Assembly (NCBI GenBank): GCA_947054455.1
Contig: CAMRWN010000001.1
Location: 200,966 to 264,965 of the forward strand
Length of the DNA: 64,000 nucleotides
Reading direction: 5' to 3'
Origin: an uncultured Alphaproteobacteria bacterium
GTDB taxonomy: Bacteria > Pseudomonadota > Alphaproteobacteria > Rs-D84
In this document: piece after piece, positions 16,523 to 25,280 of the stretch
Layout of the letters: every line of letters starts with the position of its first letter
Position numbering within the stretch: position 1 is the stretch's first letter
Program-made: the position numbers and the translations under genes
The notes under the pieces: generated by a model
Told to the model about the DNA's origin: nothing
The model's database searches: none
Seen by the model: only the letters and a program-made list of their open reading frames with translations

Positions 16523-17857
16523 ATGAAAAAGCTGTTTGTTTTATGCGCGCTGGCGCCGGTTGCGGCGTGGGGCGGCGAAGACTGTGCGACAATGCGCACC
16601 ACACCCGCAGGCGAATTGACACTCGGTCAGGTGGTGGAACTGGGGCTGTGCCGAAATCCGTCCACGGCGGCCGCGTATGCCGGCCTGCAGGCGGCGCGTT
16701 TTGAAAAAAACGCCGCATATTCCACGTATCTGCCGTCGGCCAGCATTGGGGGGTCAGCTGGAAAAAACTATGGACATCGGGACTGGGACGAATGGTCTTA
16801 CGGCGCATCGTTGTCGGCGTCTTATCTGATTTTTGATTTTGGAAAGCGTCTGTCCGATTTGAACCAGACACTGGCCACATACCGCGCAACGGGATTTGAA
16901 TACGATGAAACCGTACAGAATTATGTATACGGCCTTATCGGTTCTTATTATGAACTGCTGAAGGCGGACGCGGACGTTGAAACCGCGCGCGCCGGACAGC
17001 TGGTTGCGCAGACCGCCAAGGATACCGCGCAAAAGAAATTCAAGGCCGGCGCAGTGGCCAAGGCCGACGTTCTGAAGGCGGAAACGACACTGGCAACCCG
17101 CGATTTGGAATTGGAACGCGCAAAAAACAACCGTGAAATAGTCAAGGGCTCGCTGTTGACCAAGCTGGCGTTTCCCGCGGACCAGGAAATAGAAATCGCG
17201 GACATGGCGTCGAATTTCGGTTCCGATGCGGAAATCAAAAATATCGACGATTTGATATCCATCGCCCGCCGCCAGCGTCCCGACCTGTTGCGCGCAACCG
17301 CAAACCGCGACGCCGCATGGCACCGCAGAAACAGTGCGTTTTTGAAAAACCTGCCCAGCATTTCCGCATCCGGCACGCTGGGGTGGAACGACGACAACCT
17401 GAACGGCGTGTTCGGCCCGAATTCCGACCAAATTAACGGCACCATCGGTGTGCGCGTTTCCATGCCGTTGTTCGCGGGTTTTGCAAACATCTATGGCGCG
17501 CGGGCGGCGGCCGCCAGCTATGAACGGGCGCGCGAAAGCGAACGCGACACATCAAATGCCGCGATGCTGGACGTGTTCAGCGCATATCAAAACTATAAAA
17601 CTGCGCAAACCGTGCTGAAGCAGACCAAAACCCTGCTGGCGTCCGCGACCGAATCACAGCGCGTGGTCGCAGGAATGTACAAGGTAGGACGCGCGACAAT
17701 GCTGGACTGGCAGACGGCGCAGTCCGAACTGGTCGACGCCCAGAAACAGCACAACGCCGCAAAATATGACTTGTATGTCAAACGCGCCGCGGTTGCACTG
17801 GCAATCGGCGACATAAAGGTTCAACTGGAAGAAGGAAACACCGCAAATGAAGAATAA
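16523..17857 (+). CDS. TolC-family outer-membrane efflux protein
   Basis: Trimeric outer-membrane channel protein of 444 residues. It has a signal peptide (MKKLFVLCALAPVAAWG), then two TolC repeats rich in coiled-coil helices (for example GAVAKADVLKAETTLATRDLELERAKN). The second repeat contains VSMPLFAGFANIYGARAAAASYERA. It heads an operon with a MacA-like adaptor (11-nt overlap) and MacB-like ABC subunits, so it is the exit duct of a tripartite exporter. The start at 16523 is preferred to the upstream track start because of the signal peptide. Confidence 0.93.
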   Translation: MKKLFVLCALAPVAAWGGEDCATMRTTPAGELTLGQVVELGLCRNPSTAAAYAGLQAARFEKNAAYSTYLPSASIGGSAGKNYGHRDWDEWSYGASLSASYLIFDFGKRLSDLNQTLATYRATGFEYDETVQNYVYGLIGSYYELLKADADVETARAGQLVAQTAKDTAQKKFKAGAVAKADVLKAETTLATRDLELERAKNNREIVKGSLLTKLAFPADQEIEIADMASNFGSDAEIKNIDDLISIARRQRPDLLRATANRDAAWHRRNSAFLKNLPSISASGTLGWNDDNLNGVFGPNSDQINGTIGVRVSMPLFAGFANIYGARAAAASYERARESERDTSNAAMLDVFSAYQNYKTAQTVLKQTKTLLASATESQRVVAGMYKVGRATMLDWQTAQSELVDAQKQHNAAKYDLYVKRAAVALAIGDIKVQLEEGNTANEE

Positions 17858-19043
17858 CGACAAAACCAAGAAATCTTTTCTTAGACGCGCCACATCATGG
17901 ATATGGCGCAAAAAATGGTGGATTGCGATACTGGCCGTCCTGATTGCGGTCCCAATCATGATTTTCGGCGGCGGCGATGACAAGAAAGGCGAACTGGTCA
18001 GCCTGAAGATATCCCGCGGCGATCTGCGCCAAGAGGTCAGCGCCACCGGCGAAATCCAGCCTGTAAACACTGTAAACGTCGGCTCTCAGGTATCCGGCAC
18101 CATTGATAACATGTATGTCGACTATAACTCCAAGGTGAAAAAGGGCGACGTATTGCTGACAATAGAACCGTCGGTTCTGCAGGCGTCGGTCGACGAATCC
18201 AAGGCCAGCCTGCTGAGCGCACAGTCCCAGCGCAACTATGCCAAAAGCGAATACGAACGCAACAAGTCGCTGTATGCCGATGGGTTTATTTCACGCGCTG
18301 AAATGGAACAGTCCCAGACAACGTATGAACAGGCCGAACAATCCGTCGTCCGCGCCCAGTCCCAATACGACCGTGCGATGACAAACCTGGGATATGCAAC
18401 AATCATATCGCCGGTTGACGGGACCGTCATCTCGCGCAAGGTTGACGTCGGCCAGACGGTCGCCGCGTCGTTCCAGACCCCCGACCTGTTCGAAATTGCC
18501 GAAGATTTGTCGAAAATGCAGATTGAAACATCCGTGTCCGAGGCCGACATCGGCGTCATCCGCGAAGGGCAAAACGTATCGTTCACGGTCGACGCCTATC
18601 CCGGCCAGTCATTCCCGGGCGTTGTGCGTCAAATCCGCCTGTCGCCGACAACAACGTCTAACGTCGTGGTATACACCGTCGTCATCGACGTTGACAACGC
18701 CGACCTGCGTCTGATGCCGGGAATGACTGCGTTCGTCACCATCATAGTTTCGGAAAAATCCGACATATACAAGGTTCAAAATGCGGCGTTGTTGGTGCGC
18801 TCTTTTGACGGAATCGTTGAAAACCCGGGCGACGCAACACCTAAAACGCACCTGGCGATAAAAAGGGGCGATAGCGTTGTGCTTGTTCCATATGAAAAGG
18901 GCTTGATAACCGCAACCGAAACCGAACTTATATCCGACGGCATCCGCGACGGCGACCAGATAGTCGTCGGACGGGCCGGCCAGACATCGTCGGCTGCATC
19001 GGGCGCAAAACGCGGCCCAATGGGCGGCGGTGGTCCGCGATAA
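17847..19043 (+). CDS. macA: MacA-like periplasmic adaptor (HlyD/RND-MFP family)
   Basis: Membrane-fusion protein of 398 residues. A basic N terminus precedes one TM helix (WWIAILAVLIAVPIMIF). Then come the barrel-sandwich/lipoyl half GEIQPVNTVNVGSQVSGTID, a long alpha-hairpin (about residues 110-180), the second lipoyl half TIISPVDGTVISRKVDVGQTV and beta-barrel domains. The end is Gly/Pro-rich. It overlaps the tolC-like gene and would bridge it to the MacB permease. Substrates could be macrolide-like compounds, lipids or peptides; sequence does not decide. Confidence 0.92.
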   Translation: MKNNDKTKKSFLRRATSWIWRKKWWIAILAVLIAVPIMIFGGGDDKKGELVSLKISRGDLRQEVSATGEIQPVNTVNVGSQVSGTIDNMYVDYNSKVKKGDVLLTIEPSVLQASVDESKASLLSAQSQRNYAKSEYERNKSLYADGFISRAEMEQSQTTYEQAEQSVVRAQSQYDRAMTNLGYATIISPVDGTVISRKVDVGQTVAASFQTPDLFEIAEDLSKMQIETSVSEADIGVIREGQNVSFTVDAYPGQSFPGVVRQIRLSPTTTSNVVVYTVVIDVDNADLRLMPGMTAFVTIIVSEKSDIYKVQNAALLVRSFDGIVENPGDATPKTHLAIKRGDSVVLVPYEKGLITATETELISDGIRDGDQIVVGRAGQTSSAASGAKRGPMGGGGPR

Positions 19044-19050
19044 TGCCCCG

Positions 19051-19074
19051 CGCCCCCAAACGGGGGCGTTTTTT
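19051..19074 (+). terminator. Internal intrinsic terminator between macA and macB
   Basis: CGCCCCC-AAA-CGGGGGCG followed by TTTTTT. It lies inside what looks like one efflux operon, so it may reduce ATPase/permease expression or separate two units. Confidence 0.8.
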
Positions 19075-19144
19075 ATACGCCGTCTTGTGATTTCGGACGG
19101 TGCATGATATAATGGCATCCGAATATGCGGGGGAAAATTCTATA

Positions 19145-19867
19145 ATGAAAAAATCATCGGAAATCATAATTTCCATGCGGGACATATGCAAAAGCTTTCC
19201 ATTGGAAATGGGCGGCCGCCAGCAGGTTCTGTTCGATATAACATTTGACGTGCGCATGGGCGAATTTGTCGCAATCATGGGCCCGTCCGGTTCGGGTAAG
19301 TCGACGTGCATGAACATTGTCGGCGCGCTGGACACGCCGACGTCGGGCGTATACAAACTATATGGCCGGGACATAACAAACATGACCGCGGACGAATTGG
19401 CCGTCGTCAGAAACGAACACATCGGATTCGTGTTCCAGCAGTTCAACCTGCTGTCCAAGCGCAGCGTTTTGGACAACGTAATGCTGCCGTTGATGTACAG
19501 GGGCCTGCCAATGTCCGAACGCGTTCGGCGCGCGCGCGAAATGCTGGCGCGCGTGGGTCTGGAAAAATTCGAAACATATCTGCCGACCCAGCTGTCGGGC
19601 GGAATGAAGCAGCGCGTTGCAATTGCGCGCGCGCTGGCCGGGAACCCGAAATTGATTCTGGCGGACGAACCGACGGGCGCGCTGGACAGCAAAATGGGAA
19701 ACGAGATATTAAAGTTTTTCAAGGAACTGAACCGCACAATGGGCATAACCATTGTCATGATAACCCATGAATTTGACATCGCCAAATACGCCGACCGCCT
19801 GATACATATCCGCGACGGCCACATAAACTATGACGGTGCGGTTCCGAAAACCGACAAAAACTTGTAA
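19145..19867 (+). CDS. MacB-type ABC transporter ATPase subunit
   Basis: ATP-binding subunit of 240 residues of the LolD/MacB type. It has Walker A GPSGSGKST, the Q-loop FVFQQFNLL, the signature LSGGMKQRVAIARAL, Walker B LILADEPTGALDS and the switch His in MITHEFD. E. coli MacB fuses this domain to the permease; here the two are separate genes 14 bp apart. The start at 19145 has GGGGGAA upstream, and the longer track ORF is not supported. Confidence 0.92.
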   Translation: MKKSSEIIISMRDICKSFPLEMGGRQQVLFDITFDVRMGEFVAIMGPSGSGKSTCMNIVGALDTPTSGVYKLYGRDITNMTADELAVVRNEHIGFVFQQFNLLSKRSVLDNVMLPLMYRGLPMSERVRRAREMLARVGLEKFETYLPTQLSGGMKQRVAIARALAGNPKLILADEPTGALDSKMGNEILKFFKELNRTMGITIVMITHEFDIAKYADRLIHIRDGHINYDGAVPKTDKNL

Positions 19868-19881
19868 AGAATGGTGATAAA

Positions 19882-21099
19882 ATGACTTTTAACGACATTT
19901 TAAAGGAATCATGGCTGTCGATAAGCGGGAATAAAATTCGCTCGTTCCTGACGGTTCTGGGCATCGTTATCGGCGTTATGGCGGTGGTTATCATGGTCGC
20001 CGTCGGCGAAACGGTTCAAAAACAGATTACAGACCAGTTTTCATCACTGGGGACAAACACCATAATCATACGTGCGGGCGCCGCGCAAAGTGCGGGCGTT
20101 CGCACCGGAAACAGGCAGACGCTGACAATAGACGACGCGGAATTCATCGGGCGCCTGCCGGACGTGGCGGCGATAACGCCGGTACAAATGTCCGCGGCCC
20201 AGGCGATTTACGGCAATAAAAACTGGGCGACGTCAATGGTCGGCGTATACCCGGGCTATACGTCGGTTCAAAACATCGAAATGGACAAGGGAACGTTCTT
20301 TGACCAGACGGCGGTCAGAAATTCATCCACGTACGCCGTTTTGGGCCCTGAAACGGCCCAGGAACTGGGGTTGCCGGACGACCCCATCGGCCAGGTTATA
20401 CGCGTCCAGAACACCCCGTTCACAGTCATTGGCATAACGCGCGCCAAGGGCGATTCCACAATGGGTTCCCAGGACGACATGATAATAATTCCCATCACCA
20501 CGCTGAAAAAGCGCCTGCAGGGCAGCAGATTTCCAAATTCCGTCAGCCAGATTGCCATGAAACTGTATGCCGACGCCGACAACAACATCGTAATAAACCA
20601 GATAACCGCCCTGCTGCGCGACCGGCACAAGCTGAAGGATACGGACGCCGACGATTTTCAAATCATGGATATGAAACAGATTATGGAAACCATGGACACG
20701 GTCACGGGATACATGAAAATGCTGCTGATTGCGATTGCGGCGGTATCGCTGCTGGTTGGTGCAATCGGAATTATGAACATGATGCTGGTATCGGTGGCCG
20801 AACGCACGCGTGAAATCGGCATCCGCAAGGCCATCGGCGCCCGCGAAAATCAAATAATAACCCAGTTTCTGTCCGAATCGATTCTGATTTCCTTTATCGG
20901 GTCTATGGCGGGGCTGCTGCTGGGGGTTGGCCTGTCCCAGGGCGTGGGACGCTTTGTCATGGGATATAACGTTCCGTTTTCGGTATGGCCGGTGTTTCTG
21001 TCCGTATCCGTTGCGGTAATCGTCGGATTGGCATCGGGTGTCGTCCCCGCGCTAAAGGCGGCGAAACTTAACCCCATCGACAGTCTGCGCCATGAATAA
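19882..21099 (+). CDS. MacB-type ABC transporter permease subunit
   Basis: Permease of 405 residues. One N-terminal TM helix (KIRSFLTVLGIVIGVMAVVIMV) is followed by a large periplasmic MacB core domain. The C-terminal FtsX domain carries three TM helices and the conserved VSVAERTREIGIRKAIGARENQI. It works with the preceding ATPase and the MacA/TolC-like proteins as a mechanotransmission exporter. It is followed by a terminator. Confidence 0.93.
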   Translation: MTFNDILKESWLSISGNKIRSFLTVLGIVIGVMAVVIMVAVGETVQKQITDQFSSLGTNTIIIRAGAAQSAGVRTGNRQTLTIDDAEFIGRLPDVAAITPVQMSAAQAIYGNKNWATSMVGVYPGYTSVQNIEMDKGTFFDQTAVRNSSTYAVLGPETAQELGLPDDPIGQVIRVQNTPFTVIGITRAKGDSTMGSQDDMIIIPITTLKKRLQGSRFPNSVSQIAMKLYADADNNIVINQITALLRDRHKLKDTDADDFQIMDMKQIMETMDTVTGYMKMLLIAIAAVSLLVGAIGIMNMMLVSVAERTREIGIRKAIGARENQIITQFLSESILISFIGSMAGLLLGVGLSQGVGRFVMGYNVPFSVWPVFLSVSVAVIVGLASGVVPALKAAKLNPIDSLRHE

Positions 21100-21104
21100 A
21101 AACA

Positions 21105-21137
21105 TAAAAAAACACCGGCAAATGCCGGTATTTTTTT
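21105..21137. terminator. Bidirectional terminator, CCGGCAAATGCCGG type
   Basis: CACCGG-CAAATG-CCGGTA with A and T runs on either side, between the convergent macB permease gene and parB. Confidence 0.87.
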
Positions 21138-21143
21138 ATTCGT

Positions 21144-22022
21144 CTAGCGGACAAGTTTTTCAACCAATTCCATCAACTGTGTACGCGTTGCAAACGACAG
21201 CACAACCTGCCCCGCCCCGCCCCGCTTTTCCTGAATGCGTGCGGCAACGCCCAGGGCCGAATGAATGCGCGATTCGATATCGGCGCGCATATCGTCCGCC
21301 ATTGCATTGGATGTGAAAGACCGGCTTTTCTTGTTTCTGGCCGCATCCCTGACCTTTTTTTCCGTCTGGGCCACCGACATTTTTTGTTCCACTATCTCGT
21401 GGGCCAGTGCCTCTGGATTTTCGGCAACCGCAATCGTACGCGCGTGCGACGCGGAAATCCTGCCCTCTTTTACCAATTCCTTGACCGAATCCGGCAGCGA
21501 ATCCAGACGCATTATGTTGCGTATATAGCTTTCCGATTTTCCTATCAGGCGCGAAACATCATCCAGGCCATAGCCGCACTTTTCCATTATGTTTTTATAG
21601 GCGGCCGCCTCTTCAATGGGGTTCAGGTTTTCACGCTGAACATTTTCAATCAACGCGATTTCCATCGCATTTTCATTAGACAGCGTCTTGACCAGGGCCG
21701 GTATCTCGTTCAGGCCGGCAATACGGCTGGCGCGATAACGCCGTTCGCCGGCGACGATTTCATACATATGCGCGCGTCCGCTGACCGCGCGCAGCAAAAT
21801 CGGCTGCAGAACGCCCTTCTCTTTTATGGACGCCGCCAAATCCGCCAGTTCGGCATCCGCAAACGTTTTGCGCGGCTGGTCGGGGTTGGCGCCAATCTGG
21901 GCCAGCGGAATCTGTTTGACAACCACACGTTCGCCCCCTGTCAGCATTGTTATATCTGGTATTGTTCCGATTTCCTGTTTCAAATCGGCCAACCCGCGTC
22001 CCAATCCAAATTTTCCCGCCAT
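21144..22022 (-). CDS. parB: Chromosome partitioning protein ParB
   Basis: CTPase and parS-binding protein of 292 residues. The N terminus is a ParA-interacting peptide (GKFGLGRGLADL). It is followed by the ParB/Srx CTP-binding domain with IGANPDQPRKTF, GVLQPILLR and the box YEIVAGERRYRAS. The helix-turn-helix region YGLDDVSRLIGKSESYIRNIMRL comes next, then a C-terminal dimerisation domain (VVLSFATRTQLMELVEKL). It lies 2 bp after parA, an obvious operon. Confidence 0.96.
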   Translation of the reverse strand: MAGKFGLGRGLADLKQEIGTIPDITMLTGGERVVVKQIPLAQIGANPDQPRKTFADAELADLAASIKEKGVLQPILLRAVSGRAHMYEIVAGERRYRASRIAGLNEIPALVKTLSNENAMEIALIENVQRENLNPIEEAAAYKNIMEKCGYGLDDVSRLIGKSESYIRNIMRLDSLPDSVKELVKEGRISASHARTIAVAENPEALAHEIVEQKMSVAQTEKKVRDAARNKKSRSFTSNAMADDMRADIESRIHSALGVAARIQEKRGGAGQVVLSFATRTQLMELVEKLVR

Positions 22023-22024
22023 AA

Positions 22025-22795
22025 TTATTCCCCTTCTGTACGTTGAACAACCTCTGTCGCGACACGCAGATACGCCTGTGCGCCGGTTGAGTTAAAATCA
22101 TAAAACAGTGCCGGTTTACCGTGGCTGGGTGCCTCGGACACACGCACGTTGCGCGGCACGACCGTCTTGAATACACGGTCGCCGAACGCGCCGCGCACAT
22201 CGTCTTCGACTGCGCGGGTCAGACCGTATCTGCGGTCGTACATTGTCAACAGCACCCCCAGGATTTCCAATCTGGGATTTAACTGGCGCTGTACCGCCGT
22301 GATTGTATTGGTCAGCATCTGAATACCTTCGAGCGAATAAAACTCGCACTGCATGGGTACAATGACTGCATCGGCCGCCGTCAACGCATTCAGCGTCAGA
22401 CGCCCCAACGCCGGCGGACAATCAATCAGAATATAATCGTAATGTTCAGAAATTTGCTGCAGCGCGTCGCGCAAACGAAATTCACAACCTTCAATATCCA
22501 TCATTTCCGCCTCGGCCCCGGCCAACGCCTGCGAAGACGGCATCAAATGCAACCCCGGCACCGCGGTCGACAATATATTATCTGCGGCCGTCGCCGTCCC
22601 CATCAGCACACCGTATACACTTTGCCGATAAGAATCACGAACAAACCCCAGCCCGGTTCCGGCATTTCCCTGCTGATCCAAATCAATCAACAGAACCCGT
22701 TTTTTTATCGCGGCCAATGATGCACCGATATTTATTGCGGTTGTGGTTTTACCGACCCCGCCCTTTTGATTAGCAAATGCTATTATCTTTGTCAT
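22025..22795 (-). CDS. parA: Chromosome partitioning ATPase ParA
   Basis: Walker-type ATPase that moves ParB-parS complexes over the nucleoid. The start at 22795 gives MTKIIAFANQKGGVGKTT with the deviant Walker A box at the N terminus. Walker A' is DLDQQGNAGTGLG and Walker B is DYILIDCPPALG. The length of 256 is usual for chromosomal Soj/ParA. The upstream track extension contains the promoter region. The order rsmG-parA-parB is the conserved near-origin arrangement. Confidence 0.96.
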   Translation of the reverse strand: MTKIIAFANQKGGVGKTTTAINIGASLAAIKKRVLLIDLDQQGNAGTGLGFVRDSYRQSVYGVLMGTATAADNILSTAVPGLHLMPSSQALAGAEAEMMDIEGCEFRLRDALQQISEHYDYILIDCPPALGRLTLNALTAADAVIVPMQCEFYSLEGIQMLTNTITAVQRQLNPRLEILGVLLTMYDRRYGLTRAVEDDVRGAFGDRVFKTVVPRNVRVSEAPSHGKPALFYDFNSTGAQAYLRVATEVVQRTEGE

Positions 22796-22852
22796 ATTTC
22801 TTTGCTTCCTTATCACTGTGTGCAGAATATTAAAACCACGCGATTCGGTCAA

Positions 22853-22965
22853 GCAGTTTAAAATTCAAAACAAAAAACATACTATAAACATATAGTTATA
22901 TAATATTTCATATGAAACAACCCTATTTCAAACATCATAATGGATATAAAAAAATAAATAAGATA
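22853..22965. other. AT-rich intergenic region upstream of parA
   Basis: Very AT-rich with short inverted repeats such as ACATATAG...CTATAAAC. It carries the promoter region of parAB and one parS-like palindrome. No ORF. Confidence 0.5.
22904..22919. promoter_or_regulatory. parS-like palindrome 1
   Basis: TATTTCATATGAAACA matches 13 of 16 positions of the general parS consensus TGTTTCACGTGAAACA and keeps the palindromic TTTCA..TGAAA arms. It lies 109 bp upstream of the parA start. Confidence 0.5.
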
Positions 22966-23009
22966 AATAAAAAGAAACAAACCGGCAACGCTTTCGCATT
23001 TGCCGGTCA
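22966..23009 (-). terminator. Intrinsic terminator after rsmG
   Basis: On the minus strand, ACCGGCAA...TTGCCGGT (10-nt loop) is followed by TTGTTTCTTTTTATT. It separates rsmG from parA. Confidence 0.75.
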
Positions 23010-23064
23010 AAATAAACAAAAATTATATTTTATAAAAATCCACTAAAATCAAAATAATAAAACT

Positions 23065-23080
23065 TATTTCACATGAAATT
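23065..23080. promoter_or_regulatory. parS-like palindrome 2
   Basis: TATTTCACATGAAATT matches 12 of 16 positions of the parS consensus and overlaps the rsmG stop codon. It is less good than the first site. Confidence 0.4.
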
Positions 23081-23639
23081 ACCGGCCAATTCGAATCTTT
23101 ATTATATAACCGTCGCCGGTCTTGGATGGCACCAATTCATAATCGAATTTATATTTTTTTCGCGCGGTTTCAATTTCTGCCTCTATATCCCGGCCTTTTA
23201 ATAAAAAAAGCCGGCATTTTGTTTTGTAAACATAGTCAAAAATCTTAACCAGCGGTGCAAAAGCACGCGCAGTGAAAACAAAATTTGACTTATCGACCGG
23301 CATTTGCCGGACATAATCTTCGACACGACCATGATAAACGGTCAAATTAGGCAAATCCAATTCCGTTTTCAGCGCAGACAGAAACGCCGCCTTTTTGCCA
23401 ATTGATTCGATGCATACCACGCGCCGACCCAAAATGGCCAAAACAACCCCGGGGAAACCGGCGCCGCTGCCCAAATCAATGATATCCGCGTTTTGCGGCA
23501 GTACATCGTTCAGCTGGGCCGAATCGGCAAAATGCCGTGTTTCTATGTCATTAAGGGTGCTGGGTGCAACCAGATTCATGCGCTGCGACCAATCGCGCAA
23601 CATTGACGCATACCGTTCAAATTTAACTTTATTATTCAT
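23079..23639 (-). CDS. rsmG: 16S rRNA (guanine-N7) methyltransferase RsmG (GidB)
   Basis: SAM-dependent methyltransferase that modifies G527 of 16S rRNA. It has the family motif RHFADSAQL, then the SAM-binding motif IIDLGSGAGFPGVVLAI and CIESIGKKAAFL. Later comes FTARAFAPLVKIFDY, and LFLLKGRD near the C terminus. The length of 186 is slightly short. Its place next to parA-parB is the standard origin-proximal context (mnmE-mnmG would normally precede it). Confidence 0.94.
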   Translation of the reverse strand: MNNKVKFERYASMLRDWSQRMNLVAPSTLNDIETRHFADSAQLNDVLPQNADIIDLGSGAGFPGVVLAILGRRVVCIESIGKKAAFLSALKTELDLPNLTVYHGRVEDYVRQMPVDKSNFVFTARAFAPLVKIFDYVYKTKCRLFLLKGRDIEAEIETARKKYKFDYELVPSKTGDGYIIKIRIGR

Positions 23640-23663
23640 GATTTATATTGTAGCATATTTCCC

Positions 23664-25280
23664 ATGAAAAAGATAGAAAGTTTATTTGTATGTATTGGTT
23701 TGCTGGCGGCTGTTTCGGTTGTCGGCGCCAAGATTTGGAACCACGGCAACAACGCGCCCGCCATATCACAGCATCGTCATCCAACGACAAAGTACGGCGC
23801 CTTTCTGGCGGCACAGCACGCCGTTTACGTCAACGATTTCGACAGTGCGTCCGCCTTTGCCGCGCAACTGGATGCGGACGGACCGGCCGCCGTGCAAAAC
23901 ACCCGCCTGATATCAGAATTTATGAGTGGACGCCTGCCAGAGAATGCAAAGACGCTGGGGCGCGAAAAGACCGCGCCCGCGCGCATGATTTACGATGCAT
24001 ATCTGGTTTCCCAGGAAAAATGGTCAGAACTCTATAAACGCCACAAAAGCGATGAATCCGCACTGACATCACCGCTGCGCGTGTGGTCGGCGGTTGCAAC
24101 GGGCCGGCGCGACGAGGCGTTGAAATTCATTGAAAAACTGCCCACGAATGAATCGTGGAAATCATTCATCCGCGGCCAGATTTACGCGGAAACAGGGGAT
24201 CAGAAACGCGCAGCAAAATCATTCGCCGACGTGCGTCCCGAATTTATGAATATAAACGACTACCTCTACATAATGTCGTTTTACACGCATCACGACATGC
24301 CGGATGCGGCCGACGCGCTGCGCGCGGAATTCACAATGCGACCGGGCGGAATGTTCATGATGAACCATAGTGCAATTCCCAATTGGCAACGTTATAAGGG
24401 CCACCGAAACGCCATGGCGTTCAGTCTGCTGCAAAACGTGTCGCACACCCAGGTGATGATGTATTCGGATTTGGCACTGCTGCTGTTGCGGTTTGCACAG
24501 ATTGCCGGCCCGCAATTCGGCCAGGACAACGATGCAATCGACTATTATCTGGGCCAGTTCTTTTTCAACAACACCGGCGATTATGCGGCGCACTTTGCAA
24601 AAATCGGCCGCGACAGCCCGTTTTATCCGTTTGCCGTTATGCGCGGTGCGGAAAAGTCAGGCGACATCGACACACTGCGCGCGGCGCTGCGGGCGTATCC
24701 GCTGTTTGTGCCGGCCATGAACAAACTAATCGCCCACGACATACAAAACGGGAACAAGCGCGCGGCACTGCGCACGGTTGAACGTGCGCTGGAATCCGAC
24801 GGACTTAGCGACGCGGGCCACGCATTCTTTTTAAAGAGCAGGGCGCACATACACCATGTTTTCGGTGATCTGAACGAAGCGCAATCCGACCTGCATGCGG
24901 CGGCCGACGTACTGGCGATTGATGCGGAGATAATGTCCCTGCAGGCAAAGATATGGGCGGCCCAAAACCGCCAGATTGACAACGCATACGAATATGCGAT
25001 GACGCTGGTCAGACAGAACCCGACCGACGTCATGGCGTGGGACACGCTGGGGTGCGTGGTTCGTGCGCGCGAAGGGACGGACGCCGCACTGGAGGTTTTG
25101 GCCCGCGTCGGCCAGATATCGGCCACGTGTTCGTCGCTGTTTGAACATCTGGGGGATTTGTACGCGGAAAAGGGCGACAATAAACTGGCGCAGGATGCAT
25201 ACATGCGCGCCATTGATTTATCGGACGACGGACTGACGGTCGTGTCAGTGATTAAGAAAAAAATAAGGAAATTGAAATGA
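23664..25280 (+). CDS. Secreted or membrane-anchored TPR-repeat protein
   Basis: Protein of 538 residues with an N-terminal signal anchor (ESLFVCIGLLAAVSVVGA) and multiple tetratricopeptide-like helical repeats. The clearest are near the C terminus: MAWDTLGCVVRAREGTDAALEVL and LFEHLGDLYAEKGDNKLAQDAYMRAI. It probably faces the periplasm and acts as a scaffold. It overlaps gpsA by 4 nt (ATGA), so the two are translationally coupled. The exact role is not recognisable; many alphaproteobacteria have a similar large TPR protein of unknown function. Confidence 0.72.
   Translation: MKKIESLFVCIGLLAAVSVVGAKIWNHGNNAPAISQHRHPTTKYGAFLAAQHAVYVNDFDSASAFAAQLDADGPAAVQNTRLISEFMSGRLPENAKTLGREKTAPARMIYDAYLVSQEKWSELYKRHKSDESALTSPLRVWSAVATGRRDEALKFIEKLPTNESWKSFIRGQIYAETGDQKRAAKSFADVRPEFMNINDYLYIMSFYTHHDMPDAADALRAEFTMRPGGMFMMNHSAIPNWQRYKGHRNAMAFSLLQNVSHTQVMMYSDLALLLLRFAQIAGPQFGQDNDAIDYYLGQFFFNNTGDYAAHFAKIGRDSPFYPFAVMRGAEKSGDIDTLRAALRAYPLFVPAMNKLIAHDIQNGNKRAALRTVERALESDGLSDAGHAFFLKSRAHIHHVFGDLNEAQSDLHAAADVLAIDAEIMSLQAKIWAAQNRQIDNAYEYAMTLVRQNPTDVMAWDTLGCVVRAREGTDAALEVLARVGQISATCSSLFEHLGDLYAEKGDNKLAQDAYMRAIDLSDDGLTVVSVIKKKIRKLK

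Noticed and set aside
23656-23671. Third parS-like site TATTTCCCATGAAAAA
   Set aside because: It overlaps the start codon of the TPR gene and loses palindromic symmetry (12/16 by chance in AT-rich DNA).
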